Shown: positions 19,158-28,411 of the stretch, piece after piece
Layout of the letters: each line of letters opens with the position of its first letter
Numbering within the stretch: the first letter of the stretch is position 1
Assembly (NCBI RefSeq): GCF_035751725.1
Contig: NZ_CP142104.1
Span: 5,580,001 to 5,644,000, forward strand
Direction: 5' to 3'
DNA length: 64,000 nucleotides
DNA from: Pseudomonas frederiksbergensis
GTDB taxonomy: Bacteria; Pseudomonadota; Gammaproteobacteria; Pseudomonadales; Pseudomonadaceae
Notes under the pieces: generated by a model
Told to the model about the DNA's origin: nothing
The model's input: only the letters and a program-made list of their open reading frames with translations
Databases searched by the model: none
Position numbers and translations under genes: made by a program

Positions 19158-19529
19158 TCAGCTCAGCCGCCAGGCGGCAAGGCCCAGGCACAGCCAGCCA
19201 ATCAAAAACGCCACGCCGCCGAACGGGGTGATGATGCCCAGCTTGCTGATCCCGGTGAGCGTCAGCAAATAAAGGCTGCCGGAGAACAGCAGGATGCCGA
19301 CCACAAACGAAATCCCGGCCCATGTGACGATACGGCCAGGGATGTGCGTAGCCAACAATGCGACGCCGAGCAGCGCCAGTGTATGCACCAGTTGGTAGGT
19401 AACCCCGGTGTGGAAAATCGCCAGGTAATCGGCGCTCAGGCGGTTTTTCAGGCCATGGGCGGCAAATGCTCCCAGCGCGACGCCGGTGAAGCCAAAAAAA
19501 GCCGCCAGCATCAGAAAGCTACGCAACAT
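19158..19529 (-). CDS. DUF423 small membrane protein (YgdD-like)
   Basis: A 123-residue protein with four likely membrane helices, typical of DUF423: LAAFFGFTGVALGAFAAHGL at the N-terminus, HTGVTYQLVHTLALL, FSGSLYLL and ITPFGGVAFLIGWL. Function unknown. The start at 19529 is the family start; the reading frame remains open far upstream over mtgA, which is an artefact of the opposite strand. Divergent from mtgA with 73 bp between starts. Confidence 0.9.
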   Translation of the reverse strand: MLRSFLMLAAFFGFTGVALGAFAAHGLKNRLSADYLAIFHTGVTYQLVHTLALLGVALLATHIPGRIVTWAGISFVVGILLFSGSLYLLTLTGISKLGIITPFGGVAFLIGWLCLGLAAWRLS

Positions 19530-19563
19530 GGGAACTCCAGTCAGACTCGGTGGGCAGGGTCTG

Positions 19564-19569
19564 TATAAT
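19564..19569 (+). promoter_or_regulatory. Candidate -10 element for mtgA
   Basis: A perfect TATAAT lies 34 bases before the mtgA ATG. The position where a -35 would be (about 19541) does not resemble TTGACA, so the promoter is only tentative. Confidence 0.4.
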
Positions 19570-19602
19570 GGCCCGCTCGACGGGTTCGGCCAAGCCATCT
19601 CT

Positions 19603-20325
19603 ATGCTGCGTACATTGTTTCGACGATTTCTCAAAGCCCTGCTCTGGTTCGCCGTCGGCAGCGTTGTGCTGGTGCTGCTGTTTCGCGTGGTGCCGCCGCC
19701 GTTCACCGCGCTGATGATCGAGCGCAAGGTTGAGTCCTGGTTCGGCGGCGAGCCGATCGACCTGCAGCGTGACTGGCAGCCTTGGGACCGGATCTCCAAC
19801 AGCCTCAAGGTCGCTGTGATCGCTGGCGAAGACCAGAAATTCCCCGAGCACTGGGGCTTCGACATCGGCGCGATCCAGGCCGCATTCGCCCATAACGGGC
19901 GCGGCGGTTCGATTCGTGGCGCCAGCACCCTTAGCCAGCAAGTCTCAAAAAACCTTTTCCTGTGGTCGGGCCGCAGTTGGCTGCGCAAGGGGCTGGAAGC
20001 TTGGTTCACTGCACTGATCGAGGTGTTCTGGCCCAAGCAACGGATCCTCGAGGTGTACCTCAACAGTGTCGAGTGGGATGACGGGGTGTTCGGGGCCGAA
20101 GCGGCGGCGCGGCATCACTTTCGCATCGGTGCCGACGGCTTGTCACGGCAACAGGCCAGCCTGCTGGCCGCGGTATTGCCCAACCCGCGGAAATGGAGCG
20201 CCAGCCGGCCGAGCCCCTATGTGCTTAGGCGGGCGGGGTGGATTCGCCAGCAGATGAACCAATTGGGCGGCGACAGTTATCTGCTGGAGCTCGATCGGGC
20301 GCGACGGGCGCCTTGGGCGCAGTAA
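19603..20325 (+). CDS. mtgA: Monofunctional peptidoglycan glycosyltransferase
   Basis: Inner-membrane GT51 enzyme polymerising lipid II into glycan strands without a transpeptidase domain. The 240-residue protein has a membrane anchor (about residues 10-32) and the GT51 motifs AGEDQKFPEHWGFD (catalytic Glu), RGASTLSQQVSKNLFLW, WPKQRILEVYLNSVEW and ARHHF. The start at 19603 is preferred because it gives a normal family length; upstream in-frame codons overlap the divergent DUF423 gene. It ends at a bidirectional terminator facing rpoH. Confidence 0.95.
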   Translation: MLRTLFRRFLKALLWFAVGSVVLVLLFRVVPPPFTALMIERKVESWFGGEPIDLQRDWQPWDRISNSLKVAVIAGEDQKFPEHWGFDIGAIQAAFAHNGRGGSIRGASTLSQQVSKNLFLWSGRSWLRKGLEAWFTALIEVFWPKQRILEVYLNSVEWDDGVFGAEAAARHHFRIGADGLSRQQASLLAAVLPNPRKWSASRPSPYVLRRAGWIRQQMNQLGGDSYLLELDRARRAPWAQ

Positions 20326-20374
20326 CCCAGCACCGTTCCCACAGGGATGAAGTTGACGTTTGCATCACACAAAC

Positions 20375-20412
20375 AAAAACGCCCCGATCATCACTGATCG
20401 GGGCGTTTTTTA
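20375..20412. terminator. Bidirectional terminator between mtgA and rpoH
   Basis: AAAAACGCCCCGATCA, loop TCAC, TGATCGGGGCGTTTTTT. A 12-bp stem with A-run on one side and T-run on the other serves both convergent genes. Confidence 0.92.
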
Positions 20413-20428
20413 TAGCTGCTACCGCAGG

Positions 20429-21283
20429 TCAAGCCGCGATCGACACCTTGAGCTTGTTCATCGCGCTCTTCTCAAGCTGGCGAATCCGCTCGGCCGAGAC
20501 GTTGTACTTCTGCGCCAGGTCGTGCAGCGTGGCTTTCTCCTCGGCCAGCCAGCGCTGGTAGAGAATGTCACGGCTGCGCTCGTCAAGCACTTCCAGCGCT
20601 TCGTGCAGGTTGGTGTTGGAGTTGTCACTCCAATCAGCGTCCTCCAGTTGTCGCGCCGGGTCATACCGGTGGTCTTCCAGGTAGTTGGCTGGCGATTGGA
20701 AAGCGCTGTCGTCGTCCGCTTCGGCGGCCGGATCGAAGGCCATGTCATGGCCCGTCAGGCGGCTTTCCATCTCGCGCACTTCCCGAGGCTCTACGCCAAG
20801 GCTTTCAGCCACGCGATGGACTTCGTCGTTGCTCAGCCAAGCCAAGCGTTTCTTCTGGCTGCGCAAGTTGAAGAACAGCTTGCGCTGGGCCTTGGTGGTC
20901 GCGACTTTCACGATCCGCCAGTTGCGCAGGATGAATTCGTGGATTTCCGCCTTGATCCAGTGCACTGCAAACGACACCAGGCGTACACCCATTTCCGGGT
21001 TGAAACGCTTGACCGCCTTCATCAGGCCAACGTTACCTTCCTGGATCAGGTCGGCCTGGGCCAGCCCGTAGCCGGAATAGCTGCGGGCGATATGTACGAC
21101 AAAACGCAGGTGGGCGAGCACCATCTGCCGAGCCGCCTCAAGATCCTGCTCATAATAGAGACTCTCGGCCAGTTCACGCTCCTGCTCGGGCGTCAGCAAT
21201 GGAATGCTGTTCACCGTATGCACATAAGCCTCGAGGTTCGCACCCGGGACTAGAGCATAAGCAGGTTGCAAAGAAGTGGTCAT
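20429..21283 (-). CDS. rpoH: RNA polymerase heat-shock sigma factor (sigma-32)
   Basis: Directs transcription of chaperone and protease genes. The 284-residue length equals P. aeruginosa RpoH. Region 2: [19 protein letters not shown] and [18 protein letters not shown]; the RpoH box [10 protein letters not shown] lies near residue 135; region 4 ends with [20 protein letters not shown]. The ATG at 21283 follows GGAGG at a 9-base distance. Upstream in-frame codons to 21355 overlap the predicted promoter, so they are not used. Confidence 0.98.
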   Translation of the reverse strand: MTTSLQPAYALVPGANLEAYVHTVNSIPLLTPEQERELAESLYYEQDLEAARQMVLAHLRFVVHIARSYSGYGLAQADLIQEGNVGLMKAVKRFNPEMGVRLVSFAVHWIKAEIHEFILRNWRIVKVATTKAQRKLFFNLRSQKKRLAWLSNDEVHRVAESLGVEPREVREMESRLTGHDMAFDPAAEADDDSAFQSPANYLEDHRYDPARQLEDADWSDNSNTNLHEALEVLDERSRDILYQRWLAEEKATLHDLAQKYNVSAERIRQLEKSAMNKLKVSIAA

Positions 21284-21332
21284 ACGAAAAAACCTCCGAC
21301 TCACATAACTCGTGCAGTTCAGCACTGCGAAA

Positions 21333-21359
21333 ATTGACCGGGAACCGTAGGACAAGTTC
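21333..21359 (-). promoter_or_regulatory. AlgU (sigma-22/sigma-E)-like promoter for rpoH
   Basis: Read on the minus strand: GAACTT (21359-21354), 16-base spacer, TCAAT (21337-21333). This matches the AlgU -35 exactly and most of the TCNNA -10. The predicted start of transcription falls about 42 bases before the rpoH ATG. AlgU control of rpoH is established in P. aeruginosa; the match here is by eye only. Confidence 0.5.
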
Positions 21360-21395
21360 CCACAAAAACTGAAAGGTCAATACGCGCAACAAATA

Positions 21396-22418
21396 CTATT
21401 TTGGAGCAAGCTCACGCAGGTGGCGTGCTACCGCAATCCATGCACCGATATAACCCAACAGCACCGCGCCAAGCAAGAGCGACAGACCGTCGGCGGCTGG
21501 CACACCGGCCAGCGAGAAATCGCTGCCGTACAAACCGGCCAACCCCACTACCGCATCGTTCAGCCAGTCCAGGCCGAACGCCAATACGCCCCAGGACAGG
21601 ATGCCGGCACCGAAGCCATACAGCGCTCCCATATAAAGAAAGGGCCTGCGCACATAACTGTCCGTCCCGCCGACGAGTTTAATCACTTCTATCTCGGTGC
21701 GGCGGTTTTCAATATGAAGACGAATGGTATTGCCTATCACCAAAAGTAATGCGGAAACCAGAAGCACCGTCAGACCGAAGACAAAGCGGTCGCCGAGCTT
21801 GAGGATCGCCGCAAGACGCTCGACCCAGACTAGATCAAGTTGCGCTTGTTGTACCTTCGGCAATTCGGAAAGTCTTTGTCTTAATGCTTCAAGGGTCGGC
21901 TTGTCGACCTCATTCGGGGTAACCAGCACCACGCCCGGAAGGGGGTTCTCGGGCAGTTCCTTGAGGGCTTCGCCCAGGCCGGATTGCTGCTGGAACTCTT
22001 CAAGCGCCTGCTCGCGCCCCACGTATTCGGCATCGGCCACGCCCGGCATGGCCTTGATCTGTTCACGCAGTGCCTCGCCTTCACCCGGCGTCGCATCCAG
22101 TTGCAAATAAAGGGAGATCTGCGCTGCTCGCTGCCAGGAGCCGCCCAAGCGCTCCACATTACTCAGCAGGAGCGACAAGCCCATGGGCAGGCTCAAGGCC
22201 ACTGCCATGACCAGGCAAGTAAAGAAGCTGCCGATCGGCTGCTTGCCCAGGCGCCGCAGGCTGTCGAGCAGGCTGGCGCGATGGCTTTCGATCCAGGCGT
22301 GCAACAGCGTGGTGAAATCCGGGCCGTCGTCATCGTCGCGCTTTTTCTTTTGCGGCTGCGGATCGGTGCCCTTCGGGGCAACGCGTTCGGCCACTTTCGG
22401 GCTGCGGGTAGCACTCAT
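21396..22418 (-). CDS. ftsX: FtsX, cell division ABC transporter-like permease
   Basis: Integral membrane partner of FtsE, linking the divisome to periplasmic peptidoglycan hydrolase activation. The 340-residue protein has a cytoplasmic N-terminal extension, a membrane helix near residues 63-85, a periplasmic loop (about 90-200) containing SLYLQLDATPGEGEALREQI, and three C-terminal helices with IVRLHIENRRTEIEVIKLVGG-like conserved segment just before the third. The start overlaps the ftsE stop by 4 bases. Confidence 0.95.
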   Translation of the reverse strand: MSATRSPKVAERVAPKGTDPQPQKKKRDDDDGPDFTTLLHAWIESHRASLLDSLRRLGKQPIGSFFTCLVMAVALSLPMGLSLLLSNVERLGGSWQRAAQISLYLQLDATPGEGEALREQIKAMPGVADAEYVGREQALEEFQQQSGLGEALKELPENPLPGVVLVTPNEVDKPTLEALRQRLSELPKVQQAQLDLVWVERLAAILKLGDRFVFGLTVLLVSALLLVIGNTIRLHIENRRTEIEVIKLVGGTDSYVRRPFLYMGALYGFGAGILSWGVLAFGLDWLNDAVVGLAGLYGSDFSLAGVPAADGLSLLLGAVLLGYIGAWIAVARHLRELAPK

Positions 22419-23086
22419 ACGCCTGCCTCCCCGTCGCCAATCAATCGGCCGCGTTGCAACGTGAGCATGCGATGGCGCATGCGTGCGATGAGCGCCAGGT
22501 CATGGCTGGCGATCAGCACGCTGGTGCCCAAGCGGTTGATGTCTTCGAATACGCCCATGATTTCCGCCGCCAGGCGCGGGTCGAGGTTACCGGTGGGTTC
22601 ATCCGCCAGCAGCAAGGCCGGACGATGGACAATAGCGCGGGCGATACCGACGCGCTGTTGCTGGCCGGTGGACAGGTCGCCCGGGTACAGGTCGGTCTTG
22701 TCCGATAGGGCCACGCGCTCCAGCGCCGAGTCCACGCGCTTGTTGATTTCAGCCTTGGACAATCCAAGAATCTGCAACGGTAGCGCCACGTTGTTGAACA
22801 CCGTGCGATCGAACAGCAACTGGTGATTCTGGAATACCACGCCAATCTGGCGCCGCAGATAGGGAATCTGGGCGTTGCTGATGGTGCTCAGGTCCTGGCC
22901 GGCCAGCAACAATTTGCCGGTAGTGGGCCGTTCCATCGCCAATAGCAGGCGCAGCAAGGTACTTTTACCGGCACCGGAATGGCCGGTAACAAACAGAAAT
23001 TCGCCACGACGGACCCGAAAGCTCAGCTCATGCAAGCCGACGTGACCGTTCGGATAGCGTTTACCGACCTGTTCGAAACGAATCAT
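22415..23086 (-). CDS. ftsE: FtsE, cell division ATP-binding protein
   Basis: ABC-type ATPase of the FtsEX complex. The 223-residue protein has Walker [10 protein letters not shown] (about residues 36-44), Q-loop [14 protein letters not shown], signature [14 protein letters not shown], Walker [14 protein letters not shown] and H-loop SHDLALI. It overlaps ftsY and ftsX by 4 bases each, giving tight translational coupling in the order ftsY-ftsE-ftsX. Confidence 0.97.
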   Translation of the reverse strand: MIRFEQVGKRYPNGHVGLHELSFRVRRGEFLFVTGHSGAGKSTLLRLLLAMERPTTGKLLLAGQDLSTISNAQIPYLRRQIGVVFQNHQLLFDRTVFNNVALPLQILGLSKAEINKRVDSALERVALSDKTDLYPGDLSTGQQQRVGIARAIVHRPALLLADEPTGNLDPRLAAEIMGVFEDINRLGTSVLIASHDLALIARMRHRMLTLQRGRLIGDGEAGV

Positions 23087-24504
23087 GAATGCTCCCGCTC
23101 GGCAAACAATGCCTGGACAAACGGCTCGGCTTCGAAGGTGCGCAAATCATCGATGCCTTCCCCCACGCCGATGTAGCGAATCGGCAGGCCAAATTGCTTG
23201 GCGAGGGCAAAGATCACCCCGCCCTTGGCGGTACCGTCAAGCTTGGTCAGGGCCAGCCCGGTCAGTTCGACGGTCTGGTTGAACTGCTTGGCCTGGTTGA
23301 TAGCGTTCTGGCCAGTACCAGCGTCCAGTACCAGCAGCACTTCATGGGGCGCGTCGGCATCGAGCTTGCCGATCACCCGGCGAACCTTTTTCAACTCTTC
23401 CATCAGGTTGTCTTTGGTGTGCAGGCGACCGGCCGTGTCGGCGATCAGCACATCGATGCCACGGGCCTTGGCCGCTTGCACGGCGTCGAAGATCACCGAA
23501 GCGGAGTCGGCGCCGGTGTGCTGGGCGATCACCGGGATCTTGTTGCGTTCGCCCCACACTTGCAGCTGTTCGACCGCGGCGGCGCGGAAGGTGTCGCCCG
23601 CGGCGAGCATGACTTTCTTGCCTTCGAGCTGCAGCTTCTTGGCCAGCTTGCCGATGGTGGTGGTCTTGCCGGCACCATTGACGCCAACGACCAGGATCAC
23701 GAACGGCTTGTTCTGCGAGGCAACCACCAGCGGTTTTTCCACCGGCTTGAGCAGGTTGGTCAGTTCGCCCTGCAGGGATTTGTACAGCGCATCGGCATCG
23801 GTCAGCTGTTTGCGGGCGACCTTCTGGGTCAGGCTCTGGATGATCACCGAGGTGGCCTCGACGCCGACATCGGCGGTCAGCAGGCGGGTCTCGATGTCTT
23901 CGAGCAATTCGTCATCAATGACCTTCTTGCCGAGGAACAGGCTGGCCATGCCTTCGCCAATGCTGGCACTGGTCTTGGACAGGCCCTGCTTGAGGCGGGC
24001 GAAGAAGCCGACCCTGTTCTCTTCGGCAGGACGCGGCGGCTCGGCCGATGCCGGAACCTCTGTCGGGGCAACCTCTGGCTCTGGCTCGGAAACAAGCTCA
24101 GGAACCGGAGGCACGACCACGGCGACCGGTGTTTCCTCCGATTGCGTCGGGGCAGGAATTGGTGGGGTGACGTGGGGCGCTTGGGCGTCCTCGACCAATG
24201 CGACCGGCTCTTCCGCCACGGGCAGGGTCAGCCAGGGTGTCTGCCCGGCTGGCGGGGTCAGGGGTTGCTCATGCACTGGCCCATGCACGGGCTCGGCTTC
24301 AGCCTCGGCCGGTTGCAACACCGGCTCGGCAATCGGCAGGACAATGGGCGCAGCCTCTTCGACCACCGGTTCTTCGGCAGGCCCAGGCTGCGGTTGAGGC
24401 TGTTCGACTACGGTTTCCTGCGGCTTCTTGCGCAGCCATCCGAACAGGCTTTTTTTCTCGCCAGCCGCAGCTGGGGTCTTCTTGTCGTCGTTGGAACCAA
24501 ACAT
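23083..24504 (-). CDS. ftsY: FtsY, signal recognition particle receptor
   Basis: GTPase that docks SRP-ribosome complexes at the inner membrane. The 473-residue protein has a long acidic Pro/Val/Glu-rich A domain (about residues 15-165), then the NG core: GVNGAGKTTTIGKLAKKL (G1), DTFRAAAVEQL, DTAGRLHTKDNLMEELKK (G3) and LTKLDGTAKGG (G4). The N-terminal start MFGSNDDKK is typical. First gene of the ftsYEX operon. Confidence 0.97.
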   Translation of the reverse strand: MFGSNDDKKTPAAAGEKKSLFGWLRKKPQETVVEQPQPQPGPAEEPVVEEAAPIVLPIAEPVLQPAEAEAEPVHGPVHEQPLTPPAGQTPWLTLPVAEEPVALVEDAQAPHVTPPIPAPTQSEETPVAVVVPPVPELVSEPEPEVAPTEVPASAEPPRPAEENRVGFFARLKQGLSKTSASIGEGMASLFLGKKVIDDELLEDIETRLLTADVGVEATSVIIQSLTQKVARKQLTDADALYKSLQGELTNLLKPVEKPLVVASQNKPFVILVVGVNGAGKTTTIGKLAKKLQLEGKKVMLAAGDTFRAAAVEQLQVWGERNKIPVIAQHTGADSASVIFDAVQAAKARGIDVLIADTAGRLHTKDNLMEELKKVRRVIGKLDADAPHEVLLVLDAGTGQNAINQAKQFNQTVELTGLALTKLDGTAKGGVIFALAKQFGLPIRYIGVGEGIDDLRTFEAEPFVQALFAEREHS

Positions 24505-24848
24505 GGAGGACGGCTATCTCACGGTAGCGACGCGCCTGGAGGGCGCCTCGGTGATAAATATTCGATGCTGAACAGACTGCGTTTCATCGAGCTTGTTCAC
24601 GCGCAACAGATTGTCGAAATGTCCCCAGGACACCTCATGGTCGATTTTTTCGAAGGACTGGTACGGCATCGTCGGCGAAAACGCAGGGATAGAGAAGAAA
24701 ACCCGACGTTTCTGCGCAGAACCCAGACAACCCAGGGCCGATAAAAGACCCGATAGGCGTGGCCGCCAGTAAAACGGACCGTTATCCTAGCACCTCCTCG
24801 CCTGCTGAGGCTAAGACCCGGCAGGCAGCCCGACAGGTTTAAACACGA
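24505..24848. other. Divergent intergenic region between ftsY and the M16 peptidase gene
   Basis: This 344-base stretch carries no gene that I can support. It must hold the promoters of ftsYEX (minus) and of the M16 pair (plus). An AT-rich patch at 24553-24562 (GATAAATATT) and TATCCT at 24783 are possible -10 regions, but neither has a convincing -35. No long palindrome was seen. Confidence 0.5.
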
Positions 24849-26201
24849 ATGAATGCTCTTGCCCGCCGCGCCGCAGGCCTGCTGCTCAGCACGGTTTGTC
24901 TGCCCTTCTCAGCCTTGGCTGCCGATCCACAACCTACCCATGAATTCACCCTCGACAACGGCCTGAAGGTCGTCGTGCGCGAAGACCATCGCGCACCGGT
25001 GGTGGTTTCCCAAGTCTGGTACAAGGTCGGTTCCAGCTACGAAACGCCGGGCCATACCGGTTTGTCCCATGCCCTGGAACATATGATGTTCAAGGGCAGC
25101 GATAAAATCGGCCCCGGCGAAGCGTCGCTGATCCTGCGCGACCTCGGTGCCGAAGAGAACGCCTTCACCAGCGATGACTTTACCGCCTATTACCAGGTAC
25201 TGGCCCGGGATCGCCTGGGCGTGGCCTTCGAGCTCGAAGCCGACCGCATGGCGAGCCTGCGCTTGCCGCCGGAGGAGTTCAGTCGCGAGATCGAGGTGAT
25301 CAAGGAAGAGCGCCGCATGCGCACCGACGACAAGCCGATGTCCAAGGCCTTCGAGCGCTTCAAGGCCATGGCCTATCCGGCCAGCGGTTACCACACGCCG
25401 ACCATCGGCTGGATGGCCGACCTGGACCGCATGACCGTCGGCGAACTGCGTCATTGGTACGAATCCTGGTACGCCCCGAACAACGCGACCCTGGTCGTCG
25501 TCGGCGACGTGACGCCGGACGAGGTGAAGACCCTGGCCCAGCGCTACTTTGGCCCGATTGCCCGGCGCGACGTACCGGCGGCGAAAATCCCGCTGGAGCT
25601 GGCCGAGCCCGGCGAACGCAAGATCACCCTGCATGTACGGACCCAGTTGCCGAGCGTCATGCTGGCATTCAACGTACCGAGCATCGCCACCGCGACGGAC
25701 AAGGCCTCGGTCAACGCCCTGCGCTTGATTTCGGCCCTGCTGGACGGCGGCTACAGCGGCCGGATCCCGACCCAGCTGGAACGTGGCGAAGAACTGGTCT
25801 CGGGCGGGTCGTCGAACTACGACGCGTTTACCCGTGGCGATACGTTGTTCACCCTGTCGGCAACGCCTAACACACAGAAAAACAAGACCCTCGCCCAGGC
25901 TGAAGCCGGGCTGTGGCGCTTGTTGGAAGCGCTGAAGACGACCGCCCCGACCGCCGAGGAACTGGAACGCGTCCGCGCCCAGGTGATCGCCGGCCTGGTG
26001 TATGAGCGCGACTCCATTACCAGCCAGGCCACTGCGATCGGCCAACTGGAAACCGTCGGCTTGTCCTGGAAACTGATGGACACCGAGCTCGCCGAACTGC
26101 AAAGCGTGACCCCGCAGGATATCCAGAAGGCAGCCCAGCTGTATTTCACCCGCCCGCGCTTGAGCGTCGCGCATGTCCTGCCTGAGGAGAAAGCTCAATG
26201 A
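24849..26201 (+). CDS. M16 family zinc metallopeptidase, catalytic subunit (first pair)
   Basis: Exported peptidase related to mitochondrial processing peptidase and pitrilysin. The 450-residue protein has a signal peptide ending SALAA (about residue 25). The inverted zinc site is intact: HALEH at residues 74-78 and the third ligand Glu at 153/154 in EVIKEERR. The start of the mature protein is FTLDNGLKVVVREDHRAP. The gene overlaps its non-catalytic partner by 4 bases (ATGA), as in P. aeruginosa PA0372-PA0371; the two likely form a periplasmic heterodimer. Substrates are unknown. Confidence 0.93.
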   Translation: MNALARRAAGLLLSTVCLPFSALAADPQPTHEFTLDNGLKVVVREDHRAPVVVSQVWYKVGSSYETPGHTGLSHALEHMMFKGSDKIGPGEASLILRDLGAEENAFTSDDFTAYYQVLARDRLGVAFELEADRMASLRLPPEEFSREIEVIKEERRMRTDDKPMSKAFERFKAMAYPASGYHTPTIGWMADLDRMTVGELRHWYESWYAPNNATLVVVGDVTPDEVKTLAQRYFGPIARRDVPAAKIPLELAEPGERKITLHVRTQLPSVMLAFNVPSIATATDKASVNALRLISALLDGGYSGRIPTQLERGEELVSGGSSNYDAFTRGDTLFTLSATPNTQKNKTLAQAEAGLWRLLEALKTTAPTAEELERVRAQVIAGLVYERDSITSQATAIGQLETVGLSWKLMDTELAELQSVTPQDIQKAAQLYFTRPRLSVAHVLPEEKAQ

Positions 26202-27688
26202 GTGAGCGCAAATCATCGCGCCCGGCGCTGATCGGCCTGGCGCTGGTCGCCTCGGTCGCCGCGCTGGCCTTTTACCTGTCGCCTACGAACAGTTCCAACG
26301 CCAGCCAGGCGCTGGACCAGGCCAAGTCAGGCAACAAATTGCAATCGCTGGCCGAACTGGACGATAAGGCGCCGAGCCGGCGCCAGCTCGATGTGCAAAC
26401 CTGGAAAACCGCCGACGGCGCCAAGGTCCTGTTTGTCGAAGCCCGGGAATTGCCGATGTTCGACCTGCGCCTGACCTTCGCCGCCGGCAGCAGCCAGGAC
26501 GGCGATGCCCCAGGCCTTGCCCTGCTGACCAATGCCATGCTCAACGAAGGCGTGGCCGGCAAGGACGTCAGCGCCATTGCCCAAGGCTTCGAGGGCCTCG
26601 GCGCGGACTTCGGCAACGGCGCCTACCGGGACATGGCGGTGGCCTCGTTGCGCAGCCTCAGCGCGACGGAAAAGCGTGAGCCGGCACTGAAGCTGTTCGC
26701 CGAAGTCGTCGGCAACCCGACCTTCCCCGCCGACTCGTTCGCCCGCATCAAGAACCAGATGCTTGCCGGTTTCGAGTACCAGAAACAGAACCCCGGCAAA
26801 CTGGCGGGCCTGGAGCTTATGAAACGCCTGTATGGGGATCATCCGTACGCCCACTCCAGCGATGGCACCGAAAAGAGCATTCCACCGATAACCCTGGCCC
26901 AGGCCAAGGCCTTCCATGCCAAGGCCTATGCCGCCGGCAACGCTGTGATCGCGCTGGTGGGGGACTTGTCCCGCGCCGAAGCCGAAGCGATCGCCAGCCA
27001 GATATCCGCCGCGCTGCCCAAAGGCCCGGCGCTGGCGAAAACCCCGCCACCGGTAGAGCCGAAGGCGAGCATCAGCCACATCGAGTTCCCGTCCAAGCAG
27101 ACCAACCTGATGCTTGCGCAGTTGGGCATCGACCGCGACGATCCGGATTATGCCGCAGTGTCCCTGGGCAACCAGATCCTCGGCGGCGGAGGCTTCGGTA
27201 CGCGATTGATGACGGAAGTACGGGAAAAACGCGGCCTGACCTATGGCGTTTACTCAGGTTTCACGGCGATGCAAGCTCGCGGTCCGTTCATGATCAATCT
27301 GCAAACCCGCGCCGAGATGAGTGAAGGCACGCTCAAGCTGGTGCAGGACGTGTTTGCCGATTACCTCAAGAACGGCCCGACCCAGAAAGAACTCGATGAC
27401 GCCAAGCGCGAGTTGGCCGGGAGTTTCCCGCTGTCCACCGCCAGTAACGCCGACATCGTTGGCCAGCTTGGCGCCATGGGCTTCTATGATTTGCCGCTGA
27501 GCTACCTGGAAGATTTCATGCGCCAGTCCCAGGAACTGACGGTCGAGCAGGTCAAGGCAGCTTTGAACAAACACCTGAGCACCGACAAGATGGTCATCGT
27601 CACCGCTGGCCCGACCGTCCCGCAAAAGCCGTTGCCGGCGCCCACTGACAAACCTGCCGAGCAGCCGCTCGGGGTTCCGGAGCACTAA
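26198..27688 (+). CDS. M16 family protein, non-catalytic subunit (first pair)
   Basis: Partner of the preceding peptidase. The 496-residue protein has an N-terminal membrane anchor or signal (LIGLALVASVAALAFYL) and M16 folds, but the zinc motif is absent: the position of HxxEH is occupied by LALLTNAMLNEG. The C-terminal half retains VREKRGLTYGVYSGF, the Arg/Tyr substrate-binding signature. This division (one subunit with zinc, one with the R/Y motif) is known from M16B heterodimers. Its stop TAATG overlaps the rsmD start. Confidence 0.92.
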   Translation: MSERKSSRPALIGLALVASVAALAFYLSPTNSSNASQALDQAKSGNKLQSLAELDDKAPSRRQLDVQTWKTADGAKVLFVEARELPMFDLRLTFAAGSSQDGDAPGLALLTNAMLNEGVAGKDVSAIAQGFEGLGADFGNGAYRDMAVASLRSLSATEKREPALKLFAEVVGNPTFPADSFARIKNQMLAGFEYQKQNPGKLAGLELMKRLYGDHPYAHSSDGTEKSIPPITLAQAKAFHAKAYAAGNAVIALVGDLSRAEAEAIASQISAALPKGPALAKTPPPVEPKASISHIEFPSKQTNLMLAQLGIDRDDPDYAAVSLGNQILGGGGFGTRLMTEVREKRGLTYGVYSGFTAMQARGPFMINLQTRAEMSEGTLKLVQDVFADYLKNGPTQKELDDAKRELAGSFPLSTASNADIVGQLGAMGFYDLPLSYLEDFMRQSQELTVEQVKAALNKHLSTDKMVIVTAGPTVPQKPLPAPTDKPAEQPLGVPEH

Positions 27689-28305
27689 TGGCCCGTTCAT
27701 CGAGTTCCACCCGCAAACCCACGCACAACGGTGTGAACCAACTTCGCATCATTGGCGGTGAATGGCGCAGCCGACGCTTGAGCTTCCCGGATGCCCCAGG
27801 ACTGCGGCCGACACCGGACCGGGTGCGCGAAACCCTGTTCAACTGGCTCGCACCCTACGTCGCGGGCGCCAAGGTGCTCGACCCGTTTGCCGGCAGCGGC
27901 GCGTTGTTTCTCGAAGCGCTGTCCCGTGGTGCCGCCATGGGCCAGGCGCTGGACGCCAGCAGCCTGGCGGTTTCCAGCCTGAAGGAACACCTCGGCACCC
28001 TGCGCTGCACCGTCGGCCAGGTGCAGACGGCCGACGCGCTGCGTTACCTCGACAGCCAACCGGCGACCCGCTTCGACCTCGTGTTCCTCGACCCGCCGTT
28101 CAATCAAAACCTGCTGCCGACAGTCTGCGCCTTGCTCGAGGAACGTCAGTGGCTGGCCGAGGATGCCTGGGTCTACACTGAAAGCGAGACCGCCCCGTCC
28201 ACCCTGGGACTGCCGAGCAATTGGCGCCTGCATCGCGAGCAGAAATCCGGACAGGTCTTCTATGCACTTTGGCAGCGTAGTGCTGGGACCATCGTCCCGG
28301 ACTGA
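27688..28305 (+). CDS. rsmD: 16S rRNA (guanine966-N2)-methyltransferase RsmD
   Basis: Methylates G966 of 16S rRNA. The 205-residue protein has IIGGEWRSRRLSFPDAPGLR with PTPDRVRETLFNWL, SAM motif VLDPFAGSGALFLEALSRGA and the catalytic NPPY-equivalent FLDPPFNQ (N6/N2 methyltransferase type). It lies directly after the first M16 pair, as in P. aeruginosa PA0370, and its start overlaps the upstream stop by one base. The C-terminus includes VYTESE and YALWQRS. Confidence 0.95.
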   Translation: MARSSSSTRKPTHNGVNQLRIIGGEWRSRRLSFPDAPGLRPTPDRVRETLFNWLAPYVAGAKVLDPFAGSGALFLEALSRGAAMGQALDASSLAVSSLKEHLGTLRCTVGQVQTADALRYLDSQPATRFDLVFLDPPFNQNLLPTVCALLEERQWLAEDAWVYTESETAPSTLGLPSNWRLHREQKSGQVFYALWQRSAGTIVPD

Positions 28306-28326
28306 ACAGTAGAGAACTTGAAAAGT

Positions 28327-28344
28327 GCGGTACATAGTTACCGC
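28327..28344. promoter_or_regulatory. Perfect inverted repeat upstream of second M16 pair
   Basis: GCGGTA-N6-TACCGC lies 68 bases before the start of the next gene. Possible operator; no regulator is known. Confidence 0.35.
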
Positions 28345-28367
28345 CCATCACCAACCTGGAAACGCCA

Positions 28368-28397
28368 CAGTGATTACACAATTTCTGTAATTCACTG
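28368..28397 (+). promoter_or_regulatory. Stem-loop adjoining the ribosome binding site of the second M16 pair
   Basis: CAGTGATTACA and TGTAATTCACTG pair with a single bulge around a 7-base loop. The 3' arm ends in CTG, which overlaps the TGAGGA Shine-Dalgarno at 28396-28401, so the structure could limit translation, or the palindrome could be a protein-binding site. Confidence 0.4.
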
Positions 28398-28411
28398 AGG
28401 ACGATACATCC

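Noticed and set aside
23089..24744. 551-codon open frame on the plus strand opposite ftsY
   Set aside because: Product is Gly/Leu-rich without motifs, while ftsY is certain.
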